From JAGXTF01 sp040376005 (GTDB lineage: Bacteria > Bacteroidota > Bacteroidia > NS11-12g > UBA955), in assembly GCA_040376005.1 (NCBI GenBank), contig JBEIRK010000008.1:1-37704 (forward strand): a stretch of DNA of 37,704 nucleotides, given 5' to 3'. Each line of letters begins with the position of its first letter. The stretch's first letter is position 1. The position numbers and the translations under genes were made by a program. Shown here piece after piece: positions 1 through 8,613 of the stretch. The notes under the pieces are model-generated. The model had not been told where the DNA came from and ran no database searches. It saw nothing but the letters and a program-made list of their open reading frames with translations.

Positions 1-962
1 GAATCTATGACTTGCAATTCAAAATTCATTATTCCAATAGAATTGCCCAAATATCCAATTAACCGATTATTTGAAATCCGCGTCAAACTCATGCTCCCCC
101 CTTTTACTTTTTTTATTAGATTTAATTCTTGGTCATAAATGTAATAGGTCGCATCCCACTGACTTTTACCGGCTGGGATAACAGACATTACATAAGTGCT
201 GTCGGTAAGGTTTGTGAATGATGGTGTTGAAGATGAATAAACGTATGTAGACCTGTATAAATCATAGGGTATTCCCCAACTATTGGCACCTGGGTCGGGG
301 TCTAGCGGGGCCTTTCTTAACACATTGCCTGCACTATCTATAAGATACATCTCATTATATCTGTAATCATCAACATCGGTTAAGAGGCAAAGATACTCAC
401 CACGCTTGTGGGTAGGCAATATTTTTCTTACTTCATAATCAGCTGCAGTTGGCAATGGCAATAACTTGCTCCAAACCTGCTTGCCCGCACTGTCTATCCC
501 CGCAACCCAGCCTGCGTAGTAGCGCATGTTTTTATTGCCATAAAAGCCACAGGCAATGAATTGTCCACGGCTGCTGTCGTACAACATATCTCTAAAACTT
601 ACGATTTCATCTCTAAACTTGGTCTGTGGGTACCCAATAAGGTATTCACACTTAAGGTTGTATACATCGAGATCAAGGCTATTGGCAGCATTAAACTCAA
701 ATACCCTATCATCGTTTGGAAAATAATAATGGTGAGTAGCGACCCCACACAAGCCCTGAGATAAGATCTTGCCATTTTTATCTAGGCGGTACATTTCGCC
801 CCATGCAAATACCATCAACCCGCCCTTAGAGTCCTCGATTATATCCATCCCCCCCGGTCCTTGAACTGGGAATTTGGTAAAAAACGAACTCTGTTGGGCT
901 ACCAAACTTTGGCAACCCAACAGAGTAACGCATAGGCAATATAAAAACTTAAATTTTGGCAA
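1..962 (-). CDS. Secreted propeller-like protein, 5' part only (runs off window edge)
   Basis: An open frame of about 320 codons runs without a stop from 962 to the window edge, so the C-terminus is missing. No ATG precedes the hydrophobic N-terminus. The frame is closed upstream by a TAG near 1065, and the best start is TTG at 962, giving LPKFKFLYCLCVTLLGCQSLVAQQ, a signal peptide that could be cut after LVA or lipidated at the LLGC cysteine. The mature part is rich in beta strands and repeats phrases such as MYRLDKNGK, VAGIDSAGKQVW and MYLIDSAGNVL, about 70-100 residues apart, as in PQQ- or kelch-like propellers. By analogy with the two T9SS proteins in the window, the missing end may carry a sorting domain; that is inference. 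Specific function unknown. Confidence 0.75.
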   Translation of the reverse strand, partial: MPKFKFLYCLCVTLLGCQSLVAQQSSFFTKFPVQGPGGMDIIEDSKGGLMVFAWGEMYRLDKNGKILSQGLCGVATHHYYFPNDDRVFEFNAANSLDLDVYNLKCEYLIGYPQTKFRDEIVSFRDMLYDSSRGQFIACGFYGNKNMRYYAGWVAGIDSAGKQVWSKLLPLPTAADYEVRKILPTHKRGEYLCLLTDVDDYRYNEMYLIDSAGNVLRKAPLDPDPGANSWGIPYDLYRSTYVYSSSTPSFTNLTDSTYVMSVIPAGKSQWDATYYIYDQELNLIKKVKGGSMSLTRISNNRLIGYLGNSIGIMNFELQVID

Positions 963-1136
963 TGCGCAATGATTGTGTTTTACTCGATAATTGATGTTTG
1001 ATAAAAGATACAAGTATCTATTACAAAGATAGCATATCAAAAGATGGCCTGTGCCACGAATCTATCACAGAAATATCATAACATACACGGTTGGACTGTC
1101 TTTGCTTTATATGGCTTGTGATTATTACTATCCGAT

Positions 1137-1148
1137 TTAACCGGTTAA
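1137..1148. promoter_or_regulatory. Perfect 12-base palindrome, possible operator
   Basis: TTAACCGGTTAA is a perfect palindrome in the 247-base gap between two minus-strand genes, about 175 bases before the start of the gene at 962. CGGTTA is repeated just after it (1154-1159). On the minus strand a TATCTTTG box at 1024-1031 could be the -7 element of that gene, though I see no matching -33 TTTG. A role as a regulator site is inference. Confidence 0.3.
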
Positions 1149-1200
1149 TGTCGGTTATGACAAAACTAGAGTGTTAAAAACGGAAGAATAAATAACTTGC

Positions 1201-1225
1201 AGTGCAGCTTTAATTCCGCTGCACT
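1201..1225 (-). terminator. Hairpin enclosing a stop codon, possible weak terminator
   Basis: AGTGCAGC (1201-1208) and GCTGCACT (1218-1225) form an 8-base-pair stem whose loop contains the TAA stop (1210-1212) of the FG-GAP gene. The RNA downstream on the minus strand is only moderately U-rich, so an efficient intrinsic terminator is not certain. It could also protect the 3' end. Confidence 0.3.
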
Positions 1226-3486
1226 ACCAGCTTCGCGCTGCCCTGTTGTGTGCCATCAGTTACACGAACAAGGTAAATGCCTTGGGCAAGTGCAGATGTT
1301 TCAAGGAAAATGTCTGTTTCGCCAATTCTTAATTGCGCTTGGCTGATAACCCTGCCTTGCAAATCGGTGAGTTCAACCCTCCAGTTGCGGTTACTGCCTT
1401 TGCGACTTAACAATACACTGCCAGAAGCTGGATTCGGGTATAATGTAAAACTCTGGTTGAGGCTTTTAAATTTACGTACACTATTGCCTGTTTTGCTTGC
1501 AATGGTTGTGGCCAACATCAATCCGCCTCGGGAATTGCCATAGATGATTTCAGGAAAAGAATCACCATCTAAATCTGCAGCTGCTGGAACAAGCAATGCA
1601 CCTAAATCGGGTACGATACTGTCTGTTTTGGTGCGCTGGAATTGCCAATTCTGAATTTCTGGTAAGGAATCGTAGACGGAATGCCCCGCAATGCTGTAGA
1701 GTCTCGGAACACCATAGGCCGAGCCAATTAGGATTTCATCGGTGCCGTCTTGGTCATAATCGATCAGTTCGGGAACCGCGTAGCCATAAAACAAGAAGTT
1801 GGTATCTGTGCCATTGATGTAAATCTCATTGGCGCGCATGCCCCATGCACTGCCCGGAACGCGCGTAAATGAAGGTTTCTCGATGCTGCCTTCGTTTACA
1901 AACAATCTTGTAGTGCCGTCATAAAAACCTACAAGCAGGTCGGGTAAAGTATCGTTGTTGTAATTAAATACCAAAGGGGCAGCATTGCTTTCGCCTGGCG
2001 CCCCGAAACTTCCCAATATATTGGTATCCGCAAGATTGAAATTCACGGGTTTTCCGGGTCCAGCGGTGTTGTTGTACCAGCGCACCTTGCCGAAGCGATC
2101 TCCAATGAGCAAATCCATGTCCTTGTCGCCATCAATATCGCCTGACTTAATAATCATATCCGCCAAGCCTTTTTTAGATAGCGTGAGATAATCTGAATTG
2201 GTGAGTTCAAAAGAAGGTTCTGTTTTGGTGCCAATATTTTTAAATAAATAAATACGATCTGCAGCGCCACCGGTGACTTCAAAATCACCATTGGAACTTA
2301 CCAATAAATCATAATCCCCATCGGCGTCATAGTCTAGAAATGTGGGGGAGGTTTTGGCTCCCAAATCCAACATTTTATCAATGATGAAATTGTTTCTTAC
2401 GTATTTAAAATTCGGCTTATTGGTCTTTCCATAATTGCGATAGTACCAGTTTTGCTCTGTCTCTTTTACATCGGAAAATCCAGTAGGCGCAGTAACTAGG
2501 TCCTGAACGCCATCTCCATTTACATCAAATAAATATCCAGATGGAAAGGCATAGTCTGCAGCGCGGCGTGTGTTTTTCGGAAAAATTGAATCCCAATGGG
2601 TAATTGAATCATATTCCAAAGAATAGTCCTTCTTGCCATTATACAAAAGGTACATAGGCTTCACACCTACGTTGGAAATCACCATTTCCTTGTCGCCATC
2701 TTCATCCGCATCATACATCAGCAGGGATGCGCCGCCTACGTGGCGCGGTCTCAACTTTTCTTGGTAGGGGCAAACGCCCAGATTTACCGAATTGTTAAAG
2801 TCGTTGAAGTAACCAAAACACACATCGTTTTTCTGGAATTCGAAGGTGTCTTTATCCCAGCCAAAATCTGAACGCACATCTTCATACATAACGTATATGG
2901 TGTACGTAGCGTCGTATGACACAATATCCAAGTCGCCATCGTTGTCTAAGTCTGTAATGGCGGGCATATCTGTTTTAGATAGCACAATACTGTTATACAA
3001 AATCGGAAATGGTGGCATGTTTCTATTTCTAAAGTACTGCTCTCCCAAATTGCGAAAACGGGGAATACTATCCCCTGCCTGTGTAATGTTTTTATGAATG
3101 ACCAATCCGTTGGATTCCGTAAGGGTAAAGATATCAAACTTTCCGTCGGAGTTGAGGTCTTCTGTAATCATGTAGTAAAATCCGGTGGGGAAATAGGCCT
3201 CGTACTGCGGCTCGTAGCGGTATTGAGAATCCTCATAACGGATAAAGGGCAGTACCTTTCTGTCGTTTCGGTCAAAAATCAAGAGGTCGACAATGTTGTC
3301 ATTGTTGATGTCCATACGCTGAAACTGTGCACTGTTTAAACCACCAATAAAAGGTTGGGCAAGTGTAAAACCTCCAATTTTAATAGGAATGAAACCCTGT
3401 GTATAATACACCTGCTGGTCTTGCGCTTTCAGCGGTAGCTGAAAAAATAATAATGTGAATATTACAATAAGCCGCAGTCGTTTCAT
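1210..3486 (-). CDS. Secreted FG-GAP/VCBS repeat protein with T9SS type A sorting domain
   Basis: A 758-residue secreted protein. ATG at 3486 gives a clean signal peptide (MKRLRLIVIFTLLFFQLPLKA, cut before QDQ); a frame extension to 3534 has no such signal and reaches back toward murF. About ten Asp-rich calcium-type loops of the FG-GAP/VCBS kind are spread along the chain, for example DINNDNIVDLL, DLNSDGKFDIF, DLDNDGDLDIV, DVNGDGVQDLV, DIDGDKDMDLL and DLDGDSFPEII, which predicts an integrin-alpha-like propeller. The last 75 or so residues (FTLYPNPASG, then DLQGRV, then GIYLVRV) form a T9SS type A sorting domain, so the protein should be exported and fixed at, or released from, the cell surface. 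Ligand unknown; adhesion or glycan binding is plausible. It is divergent from murF with only 62 bases between starts. Confidence 0.92.
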   Translation of the reverse strand: MKRLRLIVIFTLLFFQLPLKAQDQQVYYTQGFIPIKIGGFTLAQPFIGGLNSAQFQRMDINNDNIVDLLIFDRNDRKVLPFIRYEDSQYRYEPQYEAYFPTGFYYMITEDLNSDGKFDIFTLTESNGLVIHKNITQAGDSIPRFRNLGEQYFRNRNMPPFPILYNSIVLSKTDMPAITDLDNDGDLDIVSYDATYTIYVMYEDVRSDFGWDKDTFEFQKNDVCFGYFNDFNNSVNLGVCPYQEKLRPRHVGGASLLMYDADEDGDKEMVISNVGVKPMYLLYNGKKDYSLEYDSITHWDSIFPKNTRRAADYAFPSGYLFDVNGDGVQDLVTAPTGFSDVKETEQNWYYRNYGKTNKPNFKYVRNNFIIDKMLDLGAKTSPTFLDYDADGDYDLLVSSNGDFEVTGGAADRIYLFKNIGTKTEPSFELTNSDYLTLSKKGLADMIIKSGDIDGDKDMDLLIGDRFGKVRWYNNTAGPGKPVNFNLADTNILGSFGAPGESNAAPLVFNYNNDTLPDLLVGFYDGTTRLFVNEGSIEKPSFTRVPGSAWGMRANEIYINGTDTNFLFYGYAVPELIDYDQDGTDEILIGSAYGVPRLYSIAGHSVYDSLPEIQNWQFQRTKTDSIVPDLGALLVPAAADLDGDSFPEIIYGNSRGGLMLATTIASKTGNSVRKFKSLNQSFTLYPNPASGSVLLSRKGSNRNWRVELTDLQGRVISQAQLRIGETDIFLETSALAQGIYLVRVTDGTQQGSAKLVVQRN

Positions 3487-3493
3487 AGATACA

Positions 3494-3530
3494 CAAATAT
3501 ACCTTGTTTCATTCATTGGTCTTACCTTTG
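3494..3530. promoter_or_regulatory. Divergent promoter region with two -7 boxes
   Basis: The 62-base gap between the FG-GAP gene and murF holds TATATTTG on the minus strand (3501 to 3494, 7 bases before the ATG at 3486) and TACCTTTG on the plus strand (3523-3530, 18 bases before the murF ATG). Both match the Bacteroidota -7 consensus TAnnTTTG. The -33 elements are weak: only CTTG at 3503-3506 for murF. Confidence 0.35.
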
Positions 3531-3548
3531 ACAAGTCAAATTACAGAA

Positions 3549-4862
3549 ATGTTGCACCAGGGAATAGAAATAATACACAATACTTACAAATCCTGTAATG
3601 GCTTGATTTCCACCGATACACGAAACATCCTACCAGGTAGTATGTTTTTCTGTTTGAAAGGCCAGACCTACAACGGCAACCAATTTGCCGCTGAAGCATT
3701 GGAGAAAGGTGCTGCCTATGTAGTGGCTGATGAAGACATTGCCATGGTTTCGGATCGTGTAATTCGCGTGCCTGATGTTCTTGCCGCGCTGCAAGGATTG
3801 GCCCATTACCATCGCAAACAATTAAAGACACACATTCTTGCTGTGGGCGGGAGCAATGGAAAAACCACAACCAAAGAATTATGTTTAAGTGTGCTGGGAA
3901 GTGTAAAAAATGTAAAAGGCACTGCGGGGAATCTCAACAACCATATTGGGGTGCCTCTCACCTTACTCGCCTTGACAGGGGAAGAAGATGTTGCGGTTAT
4001 AGAAACGGGTACCAACCATCCGGGTGAAATGAAGGTGCTATGTGACATTATCGCACCCGATGCTGGTATAGTTACCAATGTAGGCAAAGAACACCTCGAA
4101 GGGTTTGGGGATATTGCTGCAGTGGCCCGCGAAGAAAGCGAGCTGTATTTCACCCTAAAAAAAATGCAAAAAAGTGCCTTTGTGAATGTAGATGATCCTT
4201 GGCTCGCGCCCTTTGCACAACAACTACCAGAGAGCTTTACTTACGGTATATATAATACTGCTGATCTTATGGGCAGGGTCATAGAATCTATGCCATGGCT
4301 GCAGTTTGAACTCAGTTACAAGGGCCAGAACTATGGGCCGTTTACCGCGCATATTGGCGGTGCATATAACCTTTACAACATTCTTGCAGCGGTGGCCGCA
4401 GGCATCTCCTTGGGTATGGATATACAAGCAGCGGCATTGGCTGCCTGCGCCTATGCACCCTCCAACAACCGTTCAGAATGGAAAAAAGTGGGCGAGAAAA
4501 TGATTTGGCTGGATGCCTATAATGCCAATCCGAGTAGCATGGAATTGGCACTGCAGTCATTTGCAGAACTCAAAGGGCCAAAGGTGGCTATGCTAGGCGA
4601 TATGCTCGAGCTGGGTGAACATTCCCTTGTGGAACATAAGAACATTGCACAGTTGGCCTCTGAATTAGAAATTGATGCAGTATATCTGTGTGGACCAGAG
4701 TTTGAGCATACCGCCCAACTTGGACTGAATAAAGTGAAATACTACAAAAACAGTGAAGCACTGACAGAATGGCTTATGCAACATCCTATCAGTGCTTCGT
4801 ATATTTTGGTAAAAGGTTCACGCGGGGTGCGCATGGAGAAGGTTCTCCAGGCGTTTACCTAA
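3549..4862 (+). CDS. murF: UDP-N-acetylmuramoyl-tripeptide--D-alanyl-D-alanine ligase
   Basis: MurF adds D-Ala-D-Ala to UDP-MurNAc-tripeptide in the cytoplasm, the last soluble step of peptidoglycan precursor synthesis, using ATP. At 437 residues it has the usual length. The N-terminal substrate-binding domain contains STDTR at about 21-25; the Mur-ligase P-loop GGSNGKTTTKE lies at about 100-110, followed by GNLNNHIGVPL, the ETGTNHPGE segment, and AYNANPSSM then LGDMLELG in the C-terminal part, ending VKGSRGVRME. These features separate MurF from MurC, MurD and MurE. The ATG at 3549 starts directly at the conserved N-terminus, so the longer frame beginning at 3504 is not needed. It stands apart from other mur genes and its stop is 3 bases from the convergent DUF4836-like gene. 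Confidence 0.95.
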   Translation: MLHQGIEIIHNTYKSCNGLISTDTRNILPGSMFFCLKGQTYNGNQFAAEALEKGAAYVVADEDIAMVSDRVIRVPDVLAALQGLAHYHRKQLKTHILAVGGSNGKTTTKELCLSVLGSVKNVKGTAGNLNNHIGVPLTLLALTGEEDVAVIETGTNHPGEMKVLCDIIAPDAGIVTNVGKEHLEGFGDIAAVAREESELYFTLKKMQKSAFVNVDDPWLAPFAQQLPESFTYGIYNTADLMGRVIESMPWLQFELSYKGQNYGPFTAHIGGAYNLYNILAAVAAGISLGMDIQAAALAACAYAPSNNRSEWKKVGEKMIWLDAYNANPSSMELALQSFAELKGPKVAMLGDMLELGEHSLVEHKNIAQLASELEIDAVYLCGPEFEHTAQLGLNKVKYYKNSEALTEWLMQHPISASYILVKGSRGVRMEKVLQAFT

Positions 4863-4865
4863 CCT

Positions 4866-6635
4866 TTATTCTGTAGCTGCCTCGTCTATCATTTCAATGA
4901 TGCGCATGAGGCTAGACTGTTTTTTGTCTTCCGTCATGTTCAACATCGCTTCTGATTTTGACACGTTGGATGCAATTACAAAGCTCTTGAAAGACTTCAT
5001 CTTGTCTTTAAAGCTGTTGTATTGGCTTTTGCCCATGTTTTCTTCCATCTTAGACATCACCTTTTTAGGATAATGGCTTAGGTCTAAGTCTAGGAACATA
5101 GCTGCAGAGCTCGAAGTTACTACTTCTTTATAATCCCCATTAGGAACTTTGAATTCGCGTTTTTTAGCCAGGGTTTTCGCTGCTTCATGATTGTTGGTAA
5201 CCGTTAAACCATGCTTGGTGATTACAGCATAAACAGTATATCCACCCATTTGCAAAGCATACAAGCCGTCAGCATCTTTTGGCAATTCCTGTTTCTTGAA
5301 AATTCTTTCAATAGACTCAGGTTGCTTTGAAGACAAAGACAAGATCATTCCAGGCAATGGAGTAGGGCGGGGCTGGTACATAGGCATATATTCAGGATCC
5401 ATGTAGGGGTCGTAAGCGCCTTCATCGCTATAGCCGTAATCCGGTGCAATTTCTTGTTCATAGGTTCCGTCGTCATAGTATTGTACTGTGCTGTAAATGC
5501 TTCTATTCCCTTGATTTGAGCTGTATGGGTCGTAGGCAGGCGCTGCAGCAGCAGTATCCATAAGATCCATCATCTCTTCTTCTTGGCTTTCAAATAAGCT
5601 GGCCAAGTCGGTAATTGAGAGTGTCACCTCACCCGTAAATAGGTTCATGAGGTCGTCTTTGCTCAAGCCCAATGACTCACGCATATCTACTAAACCTTGA
5701 CGCATGTCCTTGTTCTTGTTCATGGCTTCAAACAAATTCTTCATGTTGAAGGAGGCTGATACAATACCAAAAACATTATCATCACTCACGGTTTTTAGGT
5801 GTTCTTCTGAAACGCCTTTTTCATTGAAGATATCGATCTGGTTGTCTTTGTTTTCTTCACTGTATGCGATTTCAGACTTCAATACCACTTTATCGTTGTC
5901 GAAATTTAGGGTAACATCCATAGCTGCATCTTCCAATCCCATGTCTTTGGCAATGTCCATTACCTCATCGCTACCCACCATTTTAATGATTTCGCCGTAG
6001 TTTACCCAAATACCCGCATCAGAGGAATTTTTGCGAAATGCATCAAATTTGGGCTCTGCCAAAATGCTCTCGTCTTTTTGCTGCACCATTACGTTGTCCA
6101 ACGATTTTTCAACCGCATCTTCGTCATCATTAAAGAGCAATACCGCAGCTTCTTTGTTCCAGCCTAAGATTACTTCATCATCGATTACAACGTGCTTATA
6201 AGTCTCATCTTTTTCAATGCCCCCTTTGGTGTCAATTTTGCGTACCAATTTTTCAAAATCTTCGGCATTTTTTACTTCCATAACCATGCCGCCACTTTCC
6301 ATAGACTCATTCTTCATGGTGCCAAACATGTACATGTTTGACAATAAGCCTAAACCGCTTTCTTCTGGTTTTTCAATGATTTCGTTAAAAATTTGAAGGT
6401 CATCATCTTTTTCGAGCATTTTTTTAAACTCGTCATAGGCCTTCATTTTCTTCAACCTGGGGTAATCCACTTTGGTCCACAGTGATTTGGGGTTTACCAT
6501 GGCTACGAATGCAGACTCCTTCGGTACATATTTTAAATGCGCCGATCCGCCTGACATTTTGAAAAAGTAGTAGCCAGCGGCTCCCGCTGCACCTACACCA
6601 AGCACAGCCAAGCCGATTTTTATTCCGTTGTTCAT
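4866..6635 (-). CDS. DUF4836-like membrane-anchored protein (paralog A)
   Basis: A 589-residue protein with one N-terminal hydrophobic segment (IKIGLAVLGVGAAGAAGYYFF), probably a membrane anchor or uncleaved signal with the rest in the periplasm. The ATG at 6635 is preferred to a start 6 codons upstream because it begins at MNNGIK, directly before the anchor. The start of the mature part (LKYVPKESAFVAMVNPKSL) and the end (SSLMRIIEMIDEA) match what I recall of DUF4836, a Bacteroidota family without known function; no catalytic motif is visible. Residues around 350-430 form a low-complexity insert rich in Tyr, Asp, Pro and acidic residues (EEEMMDLMD, then DYGYSDEGAYDPYMDPEYMP), much longer than in the neighbouring paralog. 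A weak TATACTTG box lies at 6651-6658. Its stop faces the murF stop. Confidence 0.8.
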   Translation of the reverse strand: MNNGIKIGLAVLGVGAAGAAGYYFFKMSGGSAHLKYVPKESAFVAMVNPKSLWTKVDYPRLKKMKAYDEFKKMLEKDDDLQIFNEIIEKPEESGLGLLSNMYMFGTMKNESMESGGMVMEVKNAEDFEKLVRKIDTKGGIEKDETYKHVVIDDEVILGWNKEAAVLLFNDDEDAVEKSLDNVMVQQKDESILAEPKFDAFRKNSSDAGIWVNYGEIIKMVGSDEVMDIAKDMGLEDAAMDVTLNFDNDKVVLKSEIAYSEENKDNQIDIFNEKGVSEEHLKTVSDDNVFGIVSASFNMKNLFEAMNKNKDMRQGLVDMRESLGLSKDDLMNLFTGEVTLSITDLASLFESQEEEMMDLMDTAAAAPAYDPYSSNQGNRSIYSTVQYYDDGTYEQEIAPDYGYSDEGAYDPYMDPEYMPMYQPRPTPLPGMILSLSSKQPESIERIFKKQELPKDADGLYALQMGGYTVYAVITKHGLTVTNNHEAAKTLAKKREFKVPNGDYKEVVTSSSAAMFLDLDLSHYPKKVMSKMEENMGKSQYNSFKDKMKSFKSFVIASNVSKSEAMLNMTEDKKQSSLMRIIEMIDEAATE

Positions 6636-6812
6636 ATTACAGTTAAGTAGCAAGTATACTTAGAAAATTTCTATTTGAAGGTATTTCGCCTACAATCTAA
6701 GTGTTGCGCATTATATATTGGCGGCTTTCGGTATCTGATATAATGAAAATCGTTTCACCTTGCAGTGCTTAATCTGGTAATGATACTAGGCGTTAAGCCT
6801 ACTAAGTATTAT

Positions 6813-8486
6813 TTACATATTCCCTAGCGCCTTCTCTTCGAGCAATCCATTTATCATCTCCAACATGCGCATAAGACTATTCTTTTTGCTGCCCTGGTTC
6901 ATATGAATGGTGGCAACTTGCATATTGTCTTCATAATGCGATTCAAAATGACTGAATTCGTTCATGAACTGCACCATGGCATTGTAGACTTTAAAACCCA
7001 TTTCATCTTCCATGTATTTCTTCAATGGCGCAGGGTAGTAGCTTGGATTTAATGCGAAATAGGCGGAGTACGGTGTTTTTTGAACTACAGATTTATAAGC
7101 ACCCTTGGGTATTTTAAATTCTCTTAAACGTTGCAACTCCAATGCAGTAACCCATGAGTTGGTAATCATGAAACCTTGATTACAGAGCACCCCATACACA
7201 TCCATAGAATAGCTATTGTATAATTCATAGACCCCTTCTGCATTGGGCTTTCTTCCGTTTTTCTCCAAATAATTCTTGAGCACTTCAGGGTTTTTCATGG
7301 AAGCCGCAAATACTAGGGTAGGATACTTTGGTTTGCGGTACTCATAATAAAGGGGTTCATATCCATATGCGTCTAAAACCCGTTCATTGGGGTAAGAATA
7401 CATATAGCTCTCATTCTTTACGGTCGCAGTGCTTGTATCGGAGAATGCATCAAATCCAGACATGGAGAGTGAAAATTCTCCTGTAAACATGGATTTTAGT
7501 TCTTTTTTAGAAATGCCATATTCTTTGAAAAAAGCATCCATGGATTCTTTTATCTCATCCCCAGAATAAAGCAAATCCATACAAGATTCCATGTTGAGAT
7601 TTAACGCCAGCATTCCATAGATGTCTTTCTCTGAAACCATAGACAGGTGTGCATCACTAATGCCTTTTTCTTTTACTATTTCCAAAGGTTCGCCCTCTTT
7701 AAGGACATAATATTTGTGCATTATTTCTATGGAATTATCCATAAATGACACAGCGGAAAATTGAGAGAATGACTCAATATCCATGTCTTTCGTAATCTTA
7801 TTAATTGGATTTGATGCCGCAGTTTTTCCGGTAAGATTAAAGTCAGACCAATAAGAAAAATCACCATCAGAAGCGCAGAACTCTTCAAATGAAGCGCTGC
7901 GTTCTTTGTTTTTATTCCAATTCGTTTTTACGATTTTTTCTACTTCTTGTTTTAGGTATTCTGATTCTTGATCATCCGCACTGAAGGTTACAGCGACCCC
8001 GCTATTCCAAGCCACACAATCATTGCCACCCAAGTGCAGGTAGTTGAATCCCGGTTCACGTTGAATGTTGTTGTCTACGTCTAAATCTTTGAGAAGTTTT
8101 TCAAACTTTTTCTCATTTGCTATACAGAAAATACTTCCATTGATTTGAACATCATCGGCATTTGAGCCATAGAAAAAATACAATTTAGAATGCCATTTAA
8201 TCCCGCTTTTTTTGGGATTTCTTATGGCTTTCGAAAGCACACCGCGATCATAAGAGTATTTTGTGAGATTCTTTATTTCATCAAATAACTCCATGTCTTC
8301 CAATGATTTTAAATCTATTTTACTACCTAGGGAAGGAAGGTTTACACAAAATGCCAAATAAGCATCTTTCGGAATTAGCGCCGCATGTGCTCCTTTGGCG
8401 GCCATTTTAAAGATAGAATACCCTACAACTGAGGCCACAATTAGACCTAAAGCGCTTAGAAGTAGAAACAAGCGGTTACGCAACAT
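6813..8486 (-). CDS. DUF4836-like membrane-anchored protein (paralog B)
   Basis: A 557-residue paralog of the following minus-strand gene. The ATG at 8486 begins MLRNRLFLLLSALGLIVASV, a signal anchor. Shared landmarks, in order, are an early Pro-Lys-Asp/Glu segment (LIPKDAYLAFCVNLPSLGSK), a middle ISDAHLSMVSEKDIYGML block (compare VSEEHLKTVSDDNVFGIV in paralog A), a KKELKSMFTGEFSLS block, REFKIPKGAYKSVV, and the C-terminal NSLMRMLEMI. Between the paralogs are 177 bases containing only a short TAGGC/GCCTA hairpin near 6792-6806, so the second gene may have its own promoter. Upstream, 127 bases separate it from lpxC-fabZ and hold a 9-base-pair inverted repeat. Function unknown; the same architecture twice in a row suggests a hetero-complex or divergence after duplication. 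Confidence 0.78.
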   Translation of the reverse strand: MLRNRLFLLLSALGLIVASVVGYSIFKMAAKGAHAALIPKDAYLAFCVNLPSLGSKIDLKSLEDMELFDEIKNLTKYSYDRGVLSKAIRNPKKSGIKWHSKLYFFYGSNADDVQINGSIFCIANEKKFEKLLKDLDVDNNIQREPGFNYLHLGGNDCVAWNSGVAVTFSADDQESEYLKQEVEKIVKTNWNKNKERSASFEEFCASDGDFSYWSDFNLTGKTAASNPINKITKDMDIESFSQFSAVSFMDNSIEIMHKYYVLKEGEPLEIVKEKGISDAHLSMVSEKDIYGMLALNLNMESCMDLLYSGDEIKESMDAFFKEYGISKKELKSMFTGEFSLSMSGFDAFSDTSTATVKNESYMYSYPNERVLDAYGYEPLYYEYRKPKYPTLVFAASMKNPEVLKNYLEKNGRKPNAEGVYELYNSYSMDVYGVLCNQGFMITNSWVTALELQRLREFKIPKGAYKSVVQKTPYSAYFALNPSYYPAPLKKYMEDEMGFKVYNAMVQFMNEFSHFESHYEDNMQVATIHMNQGSKKNSLMRMLEMINGLLEEKALGNM

Positions 8487-8517
8487 GCAACAATTATAAA
8501 TGTATTTTATTAAAGGG

Positions 8518-8541
8518 CTGTGATTTGAATTTAAATCACAG
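8518..8541. promoter_or_regulatory. 9-bp inverted repeat between lpxC-fabZ and the DUF4836-like pair
   Basis: CTGTGATTT (8518-8526) and AAATCACAG (8533-8541) are perfect inverted repeats around a 6-base centre. No U-tract follows on either strand, so an operator is more likely than a terminator. The TGTGA/TCACA halves are 12 bases apart, too far for a classical CRP site (6). It sits 31 bases before the start of paralog B. Confidence 0.35.
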
Positions 8542-8613
8542 ACTCTAATTTCTCAATAATGAACCACGCATTGGGTATGTAGCAGCGGTTGAAAGCGATT
8601 AAAAGGGTAGGGC

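Noticed and set aside
561..764. 67-codon plus-strand frame
   Set aside because: It lies inside the open minus-strand frame that has a signal peptide and runs to the edge; it is antisense shadow.
3541..3870. 109-codon minus-strand frame over murF
   Set aside because: Fully antisense to a clear MurF gene with intact motifs.
8518..8541. Classical CRP site
   Set aside because: TGTGA and TCACA are present but 12 bases apart, whereas CRP sites have a 6-base spacer.
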